Shown here one piece after another: positions 34,890 to 47,699 of a stretch of 64,000 bases of DNA. The notes below the pieces were generated by a model that saw nothing but the letters and a program-made list of their open reading frames with translations, was not told where the DNA came from and did no database searches. Source of the DNA: Ottelia alismoides. Its lineage: Eukaryota; Streptophyta; Magnoliopsida; Alismatales; Hydrocharitaceae. The DNA is taken from NCBI GenBank assembly GCA_037367405.1, contig JAZKJV010003124.1:434001-498000 (forward strand), read 5' to 3'. The translations under genes were made by a program, and so were the position numbers. Within the stretch, counting starts at the first letter, position 1; every line of letters starts with the position of its first letter.

Positions 34890-36740
34890 ACTACTCCCAC
34901 TGCATGGCAGGCATCTGGCTTTTGTACACATCTAGCATACACTCAGCTTCTCATAACTGATGCACAAGGGCAAGCAGTTTTAGCATTCACTTCCTCAACT
35001 CCGTGAGGTGATATTCCTTCAGATAGGTTAGTACCTTATCTTAAGGGAATGAAGCCTTCCTTGGGATTTTCCCAGAATGGAATATGTCCAAGGGTACCAC
35101 AAATGTGACAGTTCCAATACTCTCCTCTCTTTGCTTCTGAACAACTTCAGAACCAAGATCATACCCAAGGTATGGAATAGCCAGTCTATAAAACATTTAC
35201 TATTATCCTTATATCATTCCAAATGATTAGGATATCATCTACATTTAGCATGATGAACACAATGATACTCCTACTGAGCTTCACGCGGTTCATCAAGATT
35301 CTATCTGAAATCATAACATTTATAATTTCATCAAATCTAATATTCCAACTACAAGAAGCTTATTTGAGTCCATATATGTAGTTCCTTAAGCTTGCACATC
35401 TTGCTTTCCTCAACCATTAAGCTCTGGGGCTACTTCATATGAACATCCTTGAAGAGGTATTCATAGAGCAATGCAATCTTGACTTCCATCTCATAGATGT
35501 CAAAGTCAAGTTGTGTAGCTATAGTCAGAAATAGTCTGATGGGTTTAAGCATGATCACTGAAGAGAAAGTCTCATTGCAAGTGATGTCTTCTCTTCGACG
35601 TGCATCTTGTGAATACGAAACGTGCTTTGAAGGTCTCTACCTTCTCATCAGGTTCCCTCTTTCTCTTGAAGATCCATTTACACCTTAGTGGGTCTTACCC
35701 ATATAGGTGGATCCTCGAGGATCCACATACAACACTTGTATATGAAGTCTACCTTAGACTTAATTGCTAACATCCATCTTCCCATGTCATGATCTTCAGA
35801 ACTTCATCATATGAAGTCAGATCATTGTTAGACTTATCTGGCATATGGAATTCATCTTCAACCTCATTTTAAGATGTATGTGTGTTTGATCTGTAATTAT
35901 CCTTTTAGTTTATGATTTTAGGAGCCTCATTATCATCTCAAGATTAAATGAGTTCCTTCACTTCATTTTCATCTTGATTCTCAAGAAAGTTATCATCTAA
36001 GAATCATATTCTCAGAGATGTAATTCTTTAAGAATCTCAAGGTCATAAAGTAGGTATCCAATACCATCCTTTATTTTCCTAATGAAGTGGCACTCTCTGG
36101 TGCTAGATTCCAGCTTACTTGTATGGAATCGTATTGAGGATATATATTATAGTCTCTACTACATATATATACCTTGGAAACTAAGAGGTAATTATGCTAA
36201 TATTCATCATTGATCAAATCATGTCACCCATGATCCAATTGTATCTCCTTATAACTCTATTGAGTTTAGGTGTATTAGGAGGAGTGAGATAGAAATGATA
36301 TTTCCATTTCCATAAGGTATTCCTTGAATTTATCTAATAGGTACTTGCTACCTTGGTTAGATCAAATTCATTTAATCTTCCTTGAAATTTTGGTTCTAAA
36401 TCAAAATTGTGAAATCTTTGAACAATTCAAAGGTTTCTCAGGTGAAGGGAAGAAATCTCAGATCATCAATAATCATCAAATGATATCACATATCATCAAT
36501 GCTTATTGTGATACAGATGATCCACATACATCAATATGTATGAGATCCTGAATACCTTGGTATCTTACACCATTCTCGAAGAAGGGTGCATTGGACAATT
36601 TCTACCTTTGAATACGATATTCATAAGTATGTAAGCTTTGAACGTTTAGACAATCTAAAGTTCAATATCTTACTAGTATATTGATCATATCAATATATAT
36701 ATGTCCATGACTTGATACCAGACCATTGTCAAATGATATT
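34890..36740 (-). pseudogene. Broken copia pol of element 2
   Basis: Minus-strand counterpart of the pol in elements 1 and 3. The RT catalytic box reads NVDD (codons at 35234-35245), so the Tyr is lost but both Asp remain. The YGLKQAS motif again has a stop (TAA, plus-strand positions 35360-35362). The integrase start (DVC region) is near 36527-36545, and the GAG-pre-integrase lies at about 36560-36740. Frameshifts are frequent. The shared stop links it to the same already-broken ancestor; the intact DD suggests it branched before the change to NVDN. Confidence 0.8.
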
Positions 36741-39474
36741 CATCCTCCTATTGATCTTTAAAGGTTTAATTTTCAGAAATGTTAACGAACTATTCATTAA
36801 TATTCTAATTTAGTAGAGTCCACAAGATGATAGATTACTTATCCGAAATGTATCCATCATAACTCTTTATGATAGGTCTATTCCAGAATAATGTTCATTT
36901 CCAACATTTGAAAATAAACAATAAATGTAATCAAATATCTATGTCGTAGAGACATTCTTTAAGACTAAGGCTTTCCCACTAAAAATATGACATTATCTAT
37001 CTAGTAGAGATTGTTGCAACGATTGCATCAATATCTATGTGGATGACCATTAAACCTTAAGATCAAAATTTCTGATCTTCTAAAACATATGAAATCCAAT
37101 TGCAAATGTCATCAGAAGAATGAGATACAATTATTGGACTTCAATCTTATCTTATAATCCAGTCCTTTTCAATGATTAAATGTAGATGTAGATTATTTCG
37201 ATGCACTATCCGAGTCCTTCTCTAAGGATTTTAGATAGACTTGATAGTCATACTATCAACACATCAGCTTGTTGCAGTATTGGCATTCATCCAACTCTTT
37301 AGATGTCATATGGAAGTCATATAAGTAAGGTCAACTCTTTGACTTTCCTTCTTATTTGGGTCCGACCCATGCTTCCACCGTGCTCCCTTCATCTTTTAAC
37401 AACCATTGTTTAAGATAAAGGTTCTCTTATGTTGAACTCAAAAGATTTCAACGTAAGAGTATTTCAATATGAATACTATGAATGACTTGAGTATAGATAG
37501 TAGAATGATGACACTCATCATTTCTACATCCATCTTAACCCGAAGACTTTGGTTCAGGCGGGTACTCAAACCATTTGAATACACCATCTATCATAGAGCT
37601 AACATTCTGCATAATGCAGGGAACCATGTCATTCGTGATTAAATGTTGAGAGCACATATGTATGCCAAATTATCTTCTTAGGTTTTATAAGGATTATTTG
37701 GTAATTATGATCTTCATCGACATGTCACTTCCAAAGTACAATTGATGAGAGATCAAGACTATAGAGACATACAAACCCAAAGGTGATATCTTACTATCTA
37801 TTTTAGTTGTCATTCCTCATCATTATGAGGAAACTTGCATATTGCAATCACATACACTATGCGTCCAACTGCAAGTACAATATCTTGATCATGGATACAA
37901 TCCATGACATTTTATTGATTTTTATTTAGTATAATAATGAGTGGGTTTAATAAAGGATTATCTGAAATAAGAAATTTGCATAAATACTTTAATTTGATTT
38001 AGGAATTTTTATATCAAAGTTATCTTGCCTTGTCAACACTGAAAGTTCATTCCCTTTATCACTTTCAATGTAAGAGATATACTTACCATTATATCTCAGC
38101 AAGATCTGGGATCTCCTTTCTTATCCGTATTACATTCAATAATATGAGAAATTGTAACTTAGATAAAAAGAAGCGGGAACTCATTATACCTTGCAATTCC
38201 AACTTGCATTTCCCAATTCGGTCTTTAACACCCGAGCCCACCATCCCTAAGGCGATGTTGACACATTGTTAATTGAACCAACCGTCAATAGACTTAATGC
38301 TCGCTATGCGCAATCCAATATCGCCTCACTAATATGAGTAATCGATATTAGGGTCACTACGCATACGACCTTACTCTTTCAAGAAGCAAAAGGCCCGATT
38401 CAGGTGAACTTGTATGAGTAGTTGTCACTTCGGACAGGCATCTCCTATATACAACCCCCGGCGACTAAACCATTCACCTTGACGGGAGACCATGGATGTC
38501 ACTTATGTGATCATCCACTTCATATTCAAATTTTAATTAATTACTATGAATCCTATTCATGTAATTAATTCTTCCCAGGGAAATGAACATCTATTCATAA
38601 TAGAGTGCTTTTAATTAGACATAATTTATTTAATCATATTAAATCAATTATTAATCCAACTTAATCAACCAACAAACTTGTTTTGTTACTTGAGTGGATG
38701 GTATACTCTCAAAATACATATTATTCGAATTTTAATAATTAGAAAAATATATCATGATCTCTCAAACGCCATTCGTTCCCTACCCGCTATCATGGCCAGT
38801 ACCGATGGGAGTGGGACAGACCACACACGATGCAACCTGCTACCCCAACGCTCCCCGACTAAGCACCATATCCGCCTCGGGAAAAAAGAATGCCGAGTCA
38901 ACCACTTTGTACTTGAGATGTTCATCGGTTTTTAAACCGAATTTATACCATATAATATTCATCAAAATCATTTTGGTAATATTATAAGGAGATTTGCTAC
39001 ACAAATACCCAATCCTATTCAAGAAGAGGGTTTTGCATGTAAAAGTTGTCCTACAACTATAGTAGGATAAACTAGAGGTTTGCATAAAATTAATGTTTAT
39101 TGGTGATTTCATATCAACCAATTGTGATCAAGATCAACTATCTTATCATTTTGGTTAATGCAATGTCATTCAAGAAAATAATTATTATCTTTAAATATTT
39201 CACAAATATTTATCAATAATCATTTCAGAAAATTAACAAATAGTTTTCATCAATCTATTTGAATGACTATCACAAGGTTCATAATCAAGTTTGTTAATTT
39301 CCAGCAGTGATCCCTACTCACTAAAATCAACATAACTCGATCAATTTAAATCCAATTAATGCAAACTAAATTTATTTGATTCGCTAATTTGATTTAAAAT
39401 AGAACCCAGTGATAATTATACATTTTTAGGTGTTTAGGAACTGTAATTAACTCTTTAATTACATCACAGACCAC
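36741..39474 (-). other. Noncoding 5' internal part of element 2
   Basis: Collinear with 7930-10830 of element 1. Includes the conserved islands at 38100-38520 and 38775-38890. No recognisable gag. Confidence 0.7.
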
Positions 39475-40975
39475 TAGGGGTGCTAATCGAATCGAATATA
39501 TTCGAATCCACTTAGATTCAGATTCAATTCATTATAAAATTTTCGAATCCGAATTCGAATGGAATTTCAAACAAACTTCTAATCTAAATTCAAATTCAAT
39601 TTGTTTGGAGTTTCGAATATTCAAATTCAATTCATTTATATTGAATTATTTTCACAGGTCCCCACAATACTTAAAAACGTAACTAACCAATTCGTTGGTG
39701 CCATACCAACCAAGTTATGTTGTCTATAGAAGATGTGTAACTGTGAAGAGAACGAACTATGACTTATGATTGAAATTGGTTCATCTTTACGTGTATGACC
39801 TTGATTCCTTGAAATCATGTTGCCTATTCTCACGATAAATCTTCTTCTACCAAAAGGGATCACTTCATTCTATAATTTGTCTGGATAAAAATAAGTTGTT
39901 CATCATCAAAATAATTTAGAAATGGTATTTTTTGGGAATTTCCTTCACCCCTACTTGCAAAGCACATGAAGAAGAATAAAAAAGAATATATAATTGATTT
40001 TTTTTGCAATTATAAGCTTGTAGATAACCACTTTCCATTAAAGGCTTGAATTTTAGCCCCTTCATTAAATTTATAGTTTAAGTAGATATCACAGAGAATT
40101 TATTGAAATTTGTATTGTCCAAACTATATTTTAATCTGCTCATTTTATTATTTTGATGAAAAAATTCGAATTTCTTATATCTATCCAGATTTGAACATCT
40201 CTATCCATTTCGTGTTAGGGAGTATTCCCATCTGACTTACTTGAATGCACTAACTAGATTATGTTATACATGTATGCTTCTTATAATTAGAAGAGCAGAC
40301 ATAACATGTCACATGTATTAAGCAAATACTAGGATCGTATATTTGATAGAATAGAGTTCTTTGAACTTGATCCGCAAAGATTTTTCCATACCAACGTTGA
40401 TGGCGCATTTGGTGATACTGGCTATTGCGGGAGTTATGAGAGATTTGCGATGTTGGTGAGTCCAGAACTAATGTCGTTGTTGATGACGGGAGAGAGCATG
40501 ATCTGATGGTGGGGTTTGTGTGGCGATGACGGGATTGAGCAGGAGCAGGCTTCAGGAGGCTAGATCCGATAATGTTGGAGAGAACGTGCAGGAGAGGGAG
40601 GCTGGAAACGTTAGAGAGAGAGAGAGAGCACTAGGAGCGGGGTTGTAGGAAGCTAGAGCCGACGTTGGAGCGGGTTGTTGGAGGCTAGAGCAAGCGAGGT
40701 TGGAACACACACTGGAGCGACAATTGCAGCCGATGATGTTGGAAGCAAATGCAAAATTAGGGATTTTTTCTCCTGATTGATGATGGGAGAGAGAATTTGG
40801 GGAATAAAGAGGGGGATATGGGAATTTTACAATTTGTGTCCCAAAAATAAATTGTTCATAATAAGATCATGAAAATATTTATTATTATATTGAATTATGT
40901 ATCATTTGTTGGGATTTTGTCAAATATATACTACATTTATTTACATATATATATAATCCCTTATATTATGTCATG

Positions 40976-41008
<33 letters not shown>

Positions 41009-41188
41009 CGAATCGAATCGAATTATTATCGAACGAATCCAAGTGAATTCAGATTCCATTCATTTAGGAATCGAATCTACAAGTTAAATTTAAATTCAGT
41101 TCATTTGATATCGAATCGAACTTTTTTCGAATTTTTATCGAACGAATCCTAATCGAATTCAAATAATTAGATTCATTGAGCACCCCTA
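39475..41188. mobile_element. hAT-like non-autonomous element, 1.7 kb
   Basis: Terminal inverted repeats TAGGGGTGCT and AGCACCCCTA (the latter with one interposed G), with long inverted subterminal zones of ATCGAAT/ATTCGAA motifs. Flanking 8-mers CAGACCAC and CTAGCCAC agree at 5 of 8, a decayed duplication. Removing it restores homology with element 1 near 7890-7910, which proves insertion. It contains a purine-rich zone with GGAGGCTAGAGC-type repeats (40540-40720) and a (GT)n tract at 40986-41008. No transposase. Confidence 0.65.
40986..41008. repeat. (GT)n microsatellite
   Basis: About 11 GT units following an AT run, inside the hAT-like element. Confidence 0.9.
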
Positions 41189-41633
41189 CTAGCCACCATC
41201 CCCGAAACAGTGGATATATGTGTTGGACATGTGATCCCCAGACGAACCATTCTTACCATAAATATTATTGTGATATATATGTTTATCAATAAAAGTTATT
41301 GATGTTTCACTCCCTTTTCTGAAATTAAATGAATGAATGCACTATAAGGTCCCTATGTACAATTAGGGTTATATACCATGGCCATCTTGATGATCATATA
41401 GTTGTTGATTCATTAAACGAATCATAGAGGCTGGTGTTTCGATGAATATCTAAGGAGTTAGATAGAGCACTCATCAAGCACCATCAAATGATTATTAAGA
41501 GATGATCTGCAGCCTGAGGAGGAGATGGCAATCCTTTCTCACATAGGCTGATATCTGACCGACATCTTGATGCATGTCCTCTGCATGGGAATAGTGATTC
41601 AGAGGTGTCAGATTATTTAGGTCAATGGGTTGA

Positions 41634-44600
41634 TGATAATCACGAAATTCAGAGCGGTCGTATTGACTCACACGGCGAGTCAACAGTCGGTGTGTTGACT
41701 ACTACAGAATCCCGTGAAAAATCAACAATTAACCCAAACTATAGATCAAGCAATAAGTAATAAATGTGAAGTTAAAATTTATTTTTAACTCTACATAAAT
41801 GGTGTATAGAGAAAGTATGCAGAGAGTTCGAACACAGGGAGCAAACAAGATAAATCAACAAGTGTGTGTGTGTGTGTGTGTGTGTGAATGTGATGTAATG
41901 TCTACACTATGCAATGCAAATGTTTTTGTGGGTTTTTAATTTGTATATATTTTTTATTTATTTTTAATTTTTAATTTTGTATTTTAGTTTTCTTTTTACT
42001 GATTTTGTATTTTCTTTTTATGTTTTATATTTTTATATTTTCTTTTTCAATAATGGGATGTGTATATAATATAAGGGAAGAGAGGGGTAGAGTATTTATA
42101 AAAATGGGTAAAAATAGTCAAAAATCAGGAAATGAAACCTTTTGGGTCTTTTTATAATTTTCTACTATTTTTTATGATTTTTGGGGGTTTTTCAAAATGT
42201 TTTTGGTATTTTTAAATATCAAAATAAGGGAAAATAGTGGAGTAAGTTGCTGGTCGAAATCAAAATAAGGATGAAAAATACTAACCAGTACCAAAATTCT
42301 CAAATTAATTTTAAAATATAGAAAATAAAATAAGGAAGACATAGCAACTGAGTTTATATTTTGTGATTTTTCTCTGATTTTCTGTATTTTTTTGAAGTTT
42401 TTAAGTGTTTTCTAATTTTTAAGGCTTTTACTTTGAAATTTTTAGTGGTTTTTGGACTGACACTAATAGATGATAAAACACACAAAATATATTTTTTTTG
42501 GAATTTTTTCAAAACAATTTTATAATTTTTATGGATTTTCTAATACAAACAGTATGGAAAATGCATGTTTTTTATTTTTAATAAATATGAAAATGCGACA
42601 AAAATGTAATGCAAAATTGTGGCCTGAATCAGCAAGTTAACAAGAGCTTAACATAATTTTTTTGTGGAATTTTCAAGTTAAAATGATGCCTTAAATAAAT
42701 AGAACAAGGAAGCATAAATAATTCCGCCTGGCAGGGGCATATATGCAAATCCACAAACATCCAGGGGCACGCATGTAATTTTTCCACAAAACTTAACACT
42801 AAATATTCAATTTAAAGGACCAATTCCAAACTCTCAGATCTGCAGGGGTTTCACAGCAAAAAGCACACCAGGGCGCGTGACTTGCACGCGCCTGGGAAGG
42901 ACCAAAATGTAATTTCAAAAACACCCGAGGGCTGATGTGCAATATTCCCAAAAATTTAACCCTTAATACTTAATTCCTAGGACTGAAACGAAATACAAAA
43001 TGGCCAAGGGGTTGCCCTGCAAAATGCCTGCACCTCACGTGAACAGGTCACGTGAGGTGACGTGGCCAAGGACCTCAACGCAAATATGGAAAGTTCAAGG
43101 GCCAAAATATAAATTTTACAAAAGTTGTTAAACTACCAATGGAAGTTTCAGGACTAAAAGAAAATTACAAAAGTCGCGAGGGTATACTTGCAAAATTCCC
43201 TCGCAAAGGCGCTGATGAACGGTGCGGATGGATCCACTTATCCATGTGTCAACCCCAGACGTGCCGATACCCCTTCACGCGATGGATGGCTCTGATTAGA
43301 TCTGGCCGAGTGATCGGATGATGATGGGAGGCCTAGATCCAACGGCAGCTGTAGCGTCTGGGACTTCTCCTCGATCGGACGGCTGAAAGGCTTGGAGGAA
43401 GAACGCGGAAGAAGGCCGACGACGGCGAACTTCCGCGACCTCCCCCGCCCTCCTTTGTCGGCGTTCAGAGCTCAATAGGGCCCAGATCTCTTCCTGCAGG
43501 CGTTCTCCAGGTCCGAGGAGCTTCAAAATGGCCGGAGGCATGCTGGTTCTCGCCTACGACGGCGGCGGAGCTCGTGACCTCCAGGTTCCTCCGGCGAGCC
43601 CAAAAATGCTCCCACGTGTCGTTCTTGTGCGCGTACCTGCAGGAAAAAGATGATAGAATCCAGGGAAAAATGCCTGGACTCCGTGGAGGATGAACGACGG
43701 CTACGGGTGATGTGACGGTGACTGGCCGGAGATGCGCTCCGGCGAGATGAGTTGGTTACGCGATTTGATAGATGAATCGAAATGCTTTCTGAAGGGTTTC
43801 GACCCTAAAACGAGGACTATACGAATGCGAGAAAAACTAAGGAGAAATAAACACCTCAAGGGCCTGGGGGCCCGAGTTTAGGGGTACCTCAATGGGGGTA
43901 GGCTGGAGGTGATGGAACGCCCAGGTCAGCGTTGCTCCGCCTCCTTGAATAGCTGATCTTGGAGCTGTCACCTCCAGGACTCAATTGAGATCGAAAGGGG
44001 CACGAGAGGGACCAAGAATGGGGTTCAAAGTTTGAATCAAGTCAAGGGTTCCATTTTATGTGGTTGACGGGGGCGGTCCAAAGACCAAGGAAAAACGGGC
44101 GACATGACGCCCCAATCCTCGAGCTAATCCATGGTCGTGAAAGACCAAAGATCGAGGGACAAAAGCTCTGAAGGTTGCGACACGAAAAAATGCAAGAATC
44201 GGCCTGGAAAAATCGACAAAAAATGTCGAGAACCAAGGCCTGACAGGGTCTACAGGGGGGGTAGGACGCCTAGTTGACTGGGGTCAACTAGGGTTTGCAC
44301 CTGGTTGGTCCACGTGGACCAACCAGGAAAAACCCCTGAAAATAATTTTGGAAATTCAATAAAAAATAGAAAATGGACGAATTAGATGTTGATTTAAAAA
44401 TGAAAAAATATTTATTATTTTATGTAGTATTTTATTCCGATTTTTAATTAGTTTTGTGAGGCATATTTTTACAAGTTTACTTTTATACCCTTCATAGGTA
44501 TAATATATATATATTTTATTCTTTTATTTTTATTTTGTGATTTTCATTTTTTTAATTTTGTTTATGATTTTATAAAATTATAAATTACTTTTATACACTT

Positions 44601-45466
44601 AAATATATTTTTATTTTATTTTTCTGATGTGTTTTGTACAATTAATAAAATAAAAGTATAGTTTATATAGGTATGCATATAGGTATAATACCTATGTATA
44701 GAATATACAAGTATTTTATTTTGAGTTTTATTTAGGTTTTTCTTCTGATTTTAATATACAAATATATTATAAATAATATTTACATAATTATAAAAAAATA
44801 AGAATACAAAAATAATGAATAAAAAATAAATTGAATATTTTAATATGTACAAGTATACTACAAGGGTCCAAAACTCAACTTTCAAACCGTAACTCCAAAA
44901 AATACGAAACCACCTCCATTAAATAGCTTATTTTATTCTTTATAAAGGTATGTTTGCTGCATTCGGTGTTTTTATTTGTGAGATACGGGTCTGGGAAGTT
45001 GGGATTTTGGGTTTTTATTCAGACCATACCTTTTTATCTGTATATTATTTTTTAGTGAAATCAATTTTGTATTTTTCTTTATTAAATTATCTACAACTTT
45101 CATGAACAAAGTTTCTTTATTTGATGTATAAAAAGTGGAATCAAAAATAGGTCCCAAAATGAATAAAGAATGAATTAAACAGTATAGGTATTTGACCCTT
45201 ATCTCCCCCTACTTTATTCCTTGTCGACTTATTCATCAAGATGCCTAGGTCTCGGGGTTTTGGGTCATAAAATATTTACAATATTTTATTCTTTTTCTTT
45301 TCTTTTATTTATTCTATAATTTTGGCTTTAATTACAGTATTTTATACACTATTTAGTTGCACATGCATGAATGCTAAGATGATGGTTTTAATGTTATTTA
45401 CACGCATTTGCTAAGGTTTTTGATGCCAAAATGATAGAATAAAGATGATGAAATGTGGCTTCATCA
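41634..45466 (+). mobile_element. 3.8-kb LTR-like insertion (probable solo LTR of another family)
   Basis: Starts TGATAATCACG and ends GGCTTCATCA, flanked by GTTGA on both sides (41629-41633 and 45467-45471); the uninterrupted sequence is seen in the other LTR copies. No gag or pol and no PBS was seen, so a very long solo LTR is the simplest reading. The structure is zoned: T-rich 41900-42600, degenerate 100-150-bp repeats 42720-43200, a GC- and CpG-rich core 43200-44350, then AT-rich to the end. ORFs in the GC-rich core have no recognisable product. A related fragment lies at 47700-49010. Confidence 0.75.
41862..41886. repeat. (GT)n microsatellite
   Basis: About 12 GT units near the start of the 3.8-kb insertion. 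Confidence 0.9.
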
Positions 45467-47699
45467 GTTGACTTAACGAGATCGAGATAACGTAAGTCCT
45501 ATGTTGAATGTTGTCACAGCATAGGCACACATCCTCTGACCGGAGACAGATGTGTTACTATATGTCTGAGTGTGTACATTTGGCAGACCAATAGGTTGAT
45601 GACCTAACCAAGGTCTATACACCGGCGCGCTGGTGTGCATGTAAGGGCATATGAGTAATACGATCTCTCAAAGGGATCATACAGATTCACTTATGAACCG
45701 GAAGACATGAGCTCACTCATGAGGTATTGGGACCGATCAAATTCCATGTATGGTCATCGTGCTTCGGAAGCATGACATAAATTTGAAGGCATGATATATG
45801 CTTTGGGAAAGCATATGATCGAAACCAATTCCCAATGACTAAATTGAGAAACTTGGTGATCAAACCCTAAAGAAGACAGTCTAAAATTGATCTTAATCTT
45901 CAGGATGATCATAGGTCTTCCAGTATATAGGATGTACAGGTATTGGAAATACCTGAGGGTGATGTGATCATAAACGATTGTATAATCATGACGCTTCCAT
46001 TCCGAGGGAGTGATGAAACAGGTCTGGATTTTAGTGACTCCTCTCAGTAAAGAAGCAATCTGATCTTGGTCCAAGTGTTGGACATTGGTCTGAATGAGAT
46101 TCAGATGCAATGAGAAGATTAGATTTGTGGTCTTGATTTAATCAAGCATCTGTGGGAGGTCCGTAAGATATGGATTTGAGATGAGATCTCAACATCCACG
46201 TCACTATACATGGAACGATACAATCGCCATGTCCTTATCTCCAAGTATCTGCGGAGAAAGCACATTATTCTTGAAGGGGTTCAAGAATAATTCATTTGAT
46301 GAATTATGTATCCAAGTAAGAAGGACTTGATGATTAAATGAGATTTAATAATCAAGCATAATATGAATGAGATTCATATTGTGAAAATGATTATCCAAGA
46401 TAATTAAATAGGATTTAATTATCAAGGATTAGAGAATGTGGATAATACTATCCATAATATCTGTGTATTATAAATGTGATTTATAATATATATCAGAGAG
46501 AGAGAGAGAAACTTTGTAAATAACATTTGTTAATTAATAATGTGGATTGGATTCACATTAATTAATTAATTGGAAATGTAATTTACAAATTAATTTGGGT
46601 TGTGAATGTGATTCACATATTTTTCAATGGCATGATTGGAATATTCACAAATTAATTTGGAATTAATTTGGTGAATATTTGTGTGATAATGGTTATTACA
46701 AATTAAGAAATAATAAATAAAATAAAAGGGAGATAAAATCACCACAAAAATGGTGGCGTCACCTATAGGTGATGCCCCCTAATTTTGAGGGTGATTTAGT
46801 TGTCACCTCTTCTTTTTATCTTATTATCTCTTGATAATTAATTTATGTTAAATTAAATTATGTTGATAATGTTGCAACATATATTTGATTTAAATATAAA
46901 TTAATGTTGTTGGTTTTTAGCCAACGTCAATCTTGACCATTGATTAATACATAGATCAACTTGGTCGTTGGATCTATGTGTCCCATGGATTGAGATCCAT
47001 TGGATCCCAAACTAATATATAAGGAGGGCTAACCTAGCCTTTCAAGGGTATATAATTAAGAGTTTTACAAGGTTACTACTCTCTCTCTCATTCTCGTCTA
47101 GTCTCTCTCTCTCTACAAGGTGGCAGTCATCTTATTCATTGAGAAGGAAACCTTCTTGCCCTCGCCTTCGACGATTCGAGGATCTCCTTCTTCTTCGGGG
47201 CTGCTTGCTCTAGAGGAAGACGACGGATTTCATTGGACGAAATCAGGGGAATCGAGGTTTGGATCTTCGTCGAGGATTGCGGGAGAAACGCGTCTCATCA
47301 TCGCGCCCGCAAGTGCCATCTTCATGGATCGGACTTGAGACAGGAGGATCTCTTGTTTTAGAGATCTCGTGAATACAACCATGCTTCAAGAGGTATTCCT
47401 TTTACTTTGTGGTTTGATGAAACGATCCAAGAAGTATTCTTGTGATCATGTGGCTTCATCACTTGATTAAAAAAATTTAATTTCCGCTACATCTAGAGAC
47501 TAGTGCAACTAGTCGCCCGATCGCATATGATGCGATCAACACGCTTCCGTGATGTGCTTGAGGATTCATAATATCCTTCAATATGTTCAATAAATCGATC
47601 ATATCTTGAGCAAACAGAATCCAAATTACGCAAACTCAAATTCCACATTTTCCTACCCGAACGATTAAGTCCGAGGATGATCAAGATGCAGGAAGAGAT

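Larger units (their letters stand above)
41221..47580 (+). mobile_element. Solo LTR of the copia-like family, interrupted
   Basis: Runs from TGTTGGACATGTG to ATATCCTTCA and is flanked by the perfect 5-bp duplication ATATG (41216-41220 and 47581-47585), the mark of a solo LTR left by LTR-LTR recombination. Without the 3,833-bp insertion and its 5-bp duplication it is about 2,522 bp, like the other LTRs. TATATAA at 47016-47022. U5 stem-loops SL1 47498-47514, SL2 47519-47537 (perfect GATCGCAT with ATGCGATC), SL3 47540-47551. It sits in the internal region of element 2, a member of the same family. Confidence 0.9.
31983..47645 (-). mobile_element. Copia-derived non-autonomous element 2, minus strand, 5' LTR missing
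   Basis: Read on the minus strand: 3' LTR 31983-34410, PPT at 34411-34421, then the internal region collinear with elements 1 and 3 up to about 47645, where homology stops before the PBS. The internal region is interrupted by a hAT-like element (39475-41188) and a solo LTR (41221-47580). Removing them rejoins sequence matching element 1 around 7830-7900. The 5' LTR and PBS are absent, so the element was truncated at its 5' end. More divergent than elements 1 and 3, thus older. Confidence 0.85.

Noticed and set aside
42720..43200. Repeated phrases considered as a CRISPR-like or satellite array
   Set aside because: Units are degenerate, of uneven length, and lie inside a plant LTR-like insert; there is no repeat-spacer regularity.
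43296..43541. 81-codon minus-strand ORF in GC-rich DNA
   Set aside because: It sits in the CpG-rich core of the 3.8-kb LTR-like insert; no recognisable domain.
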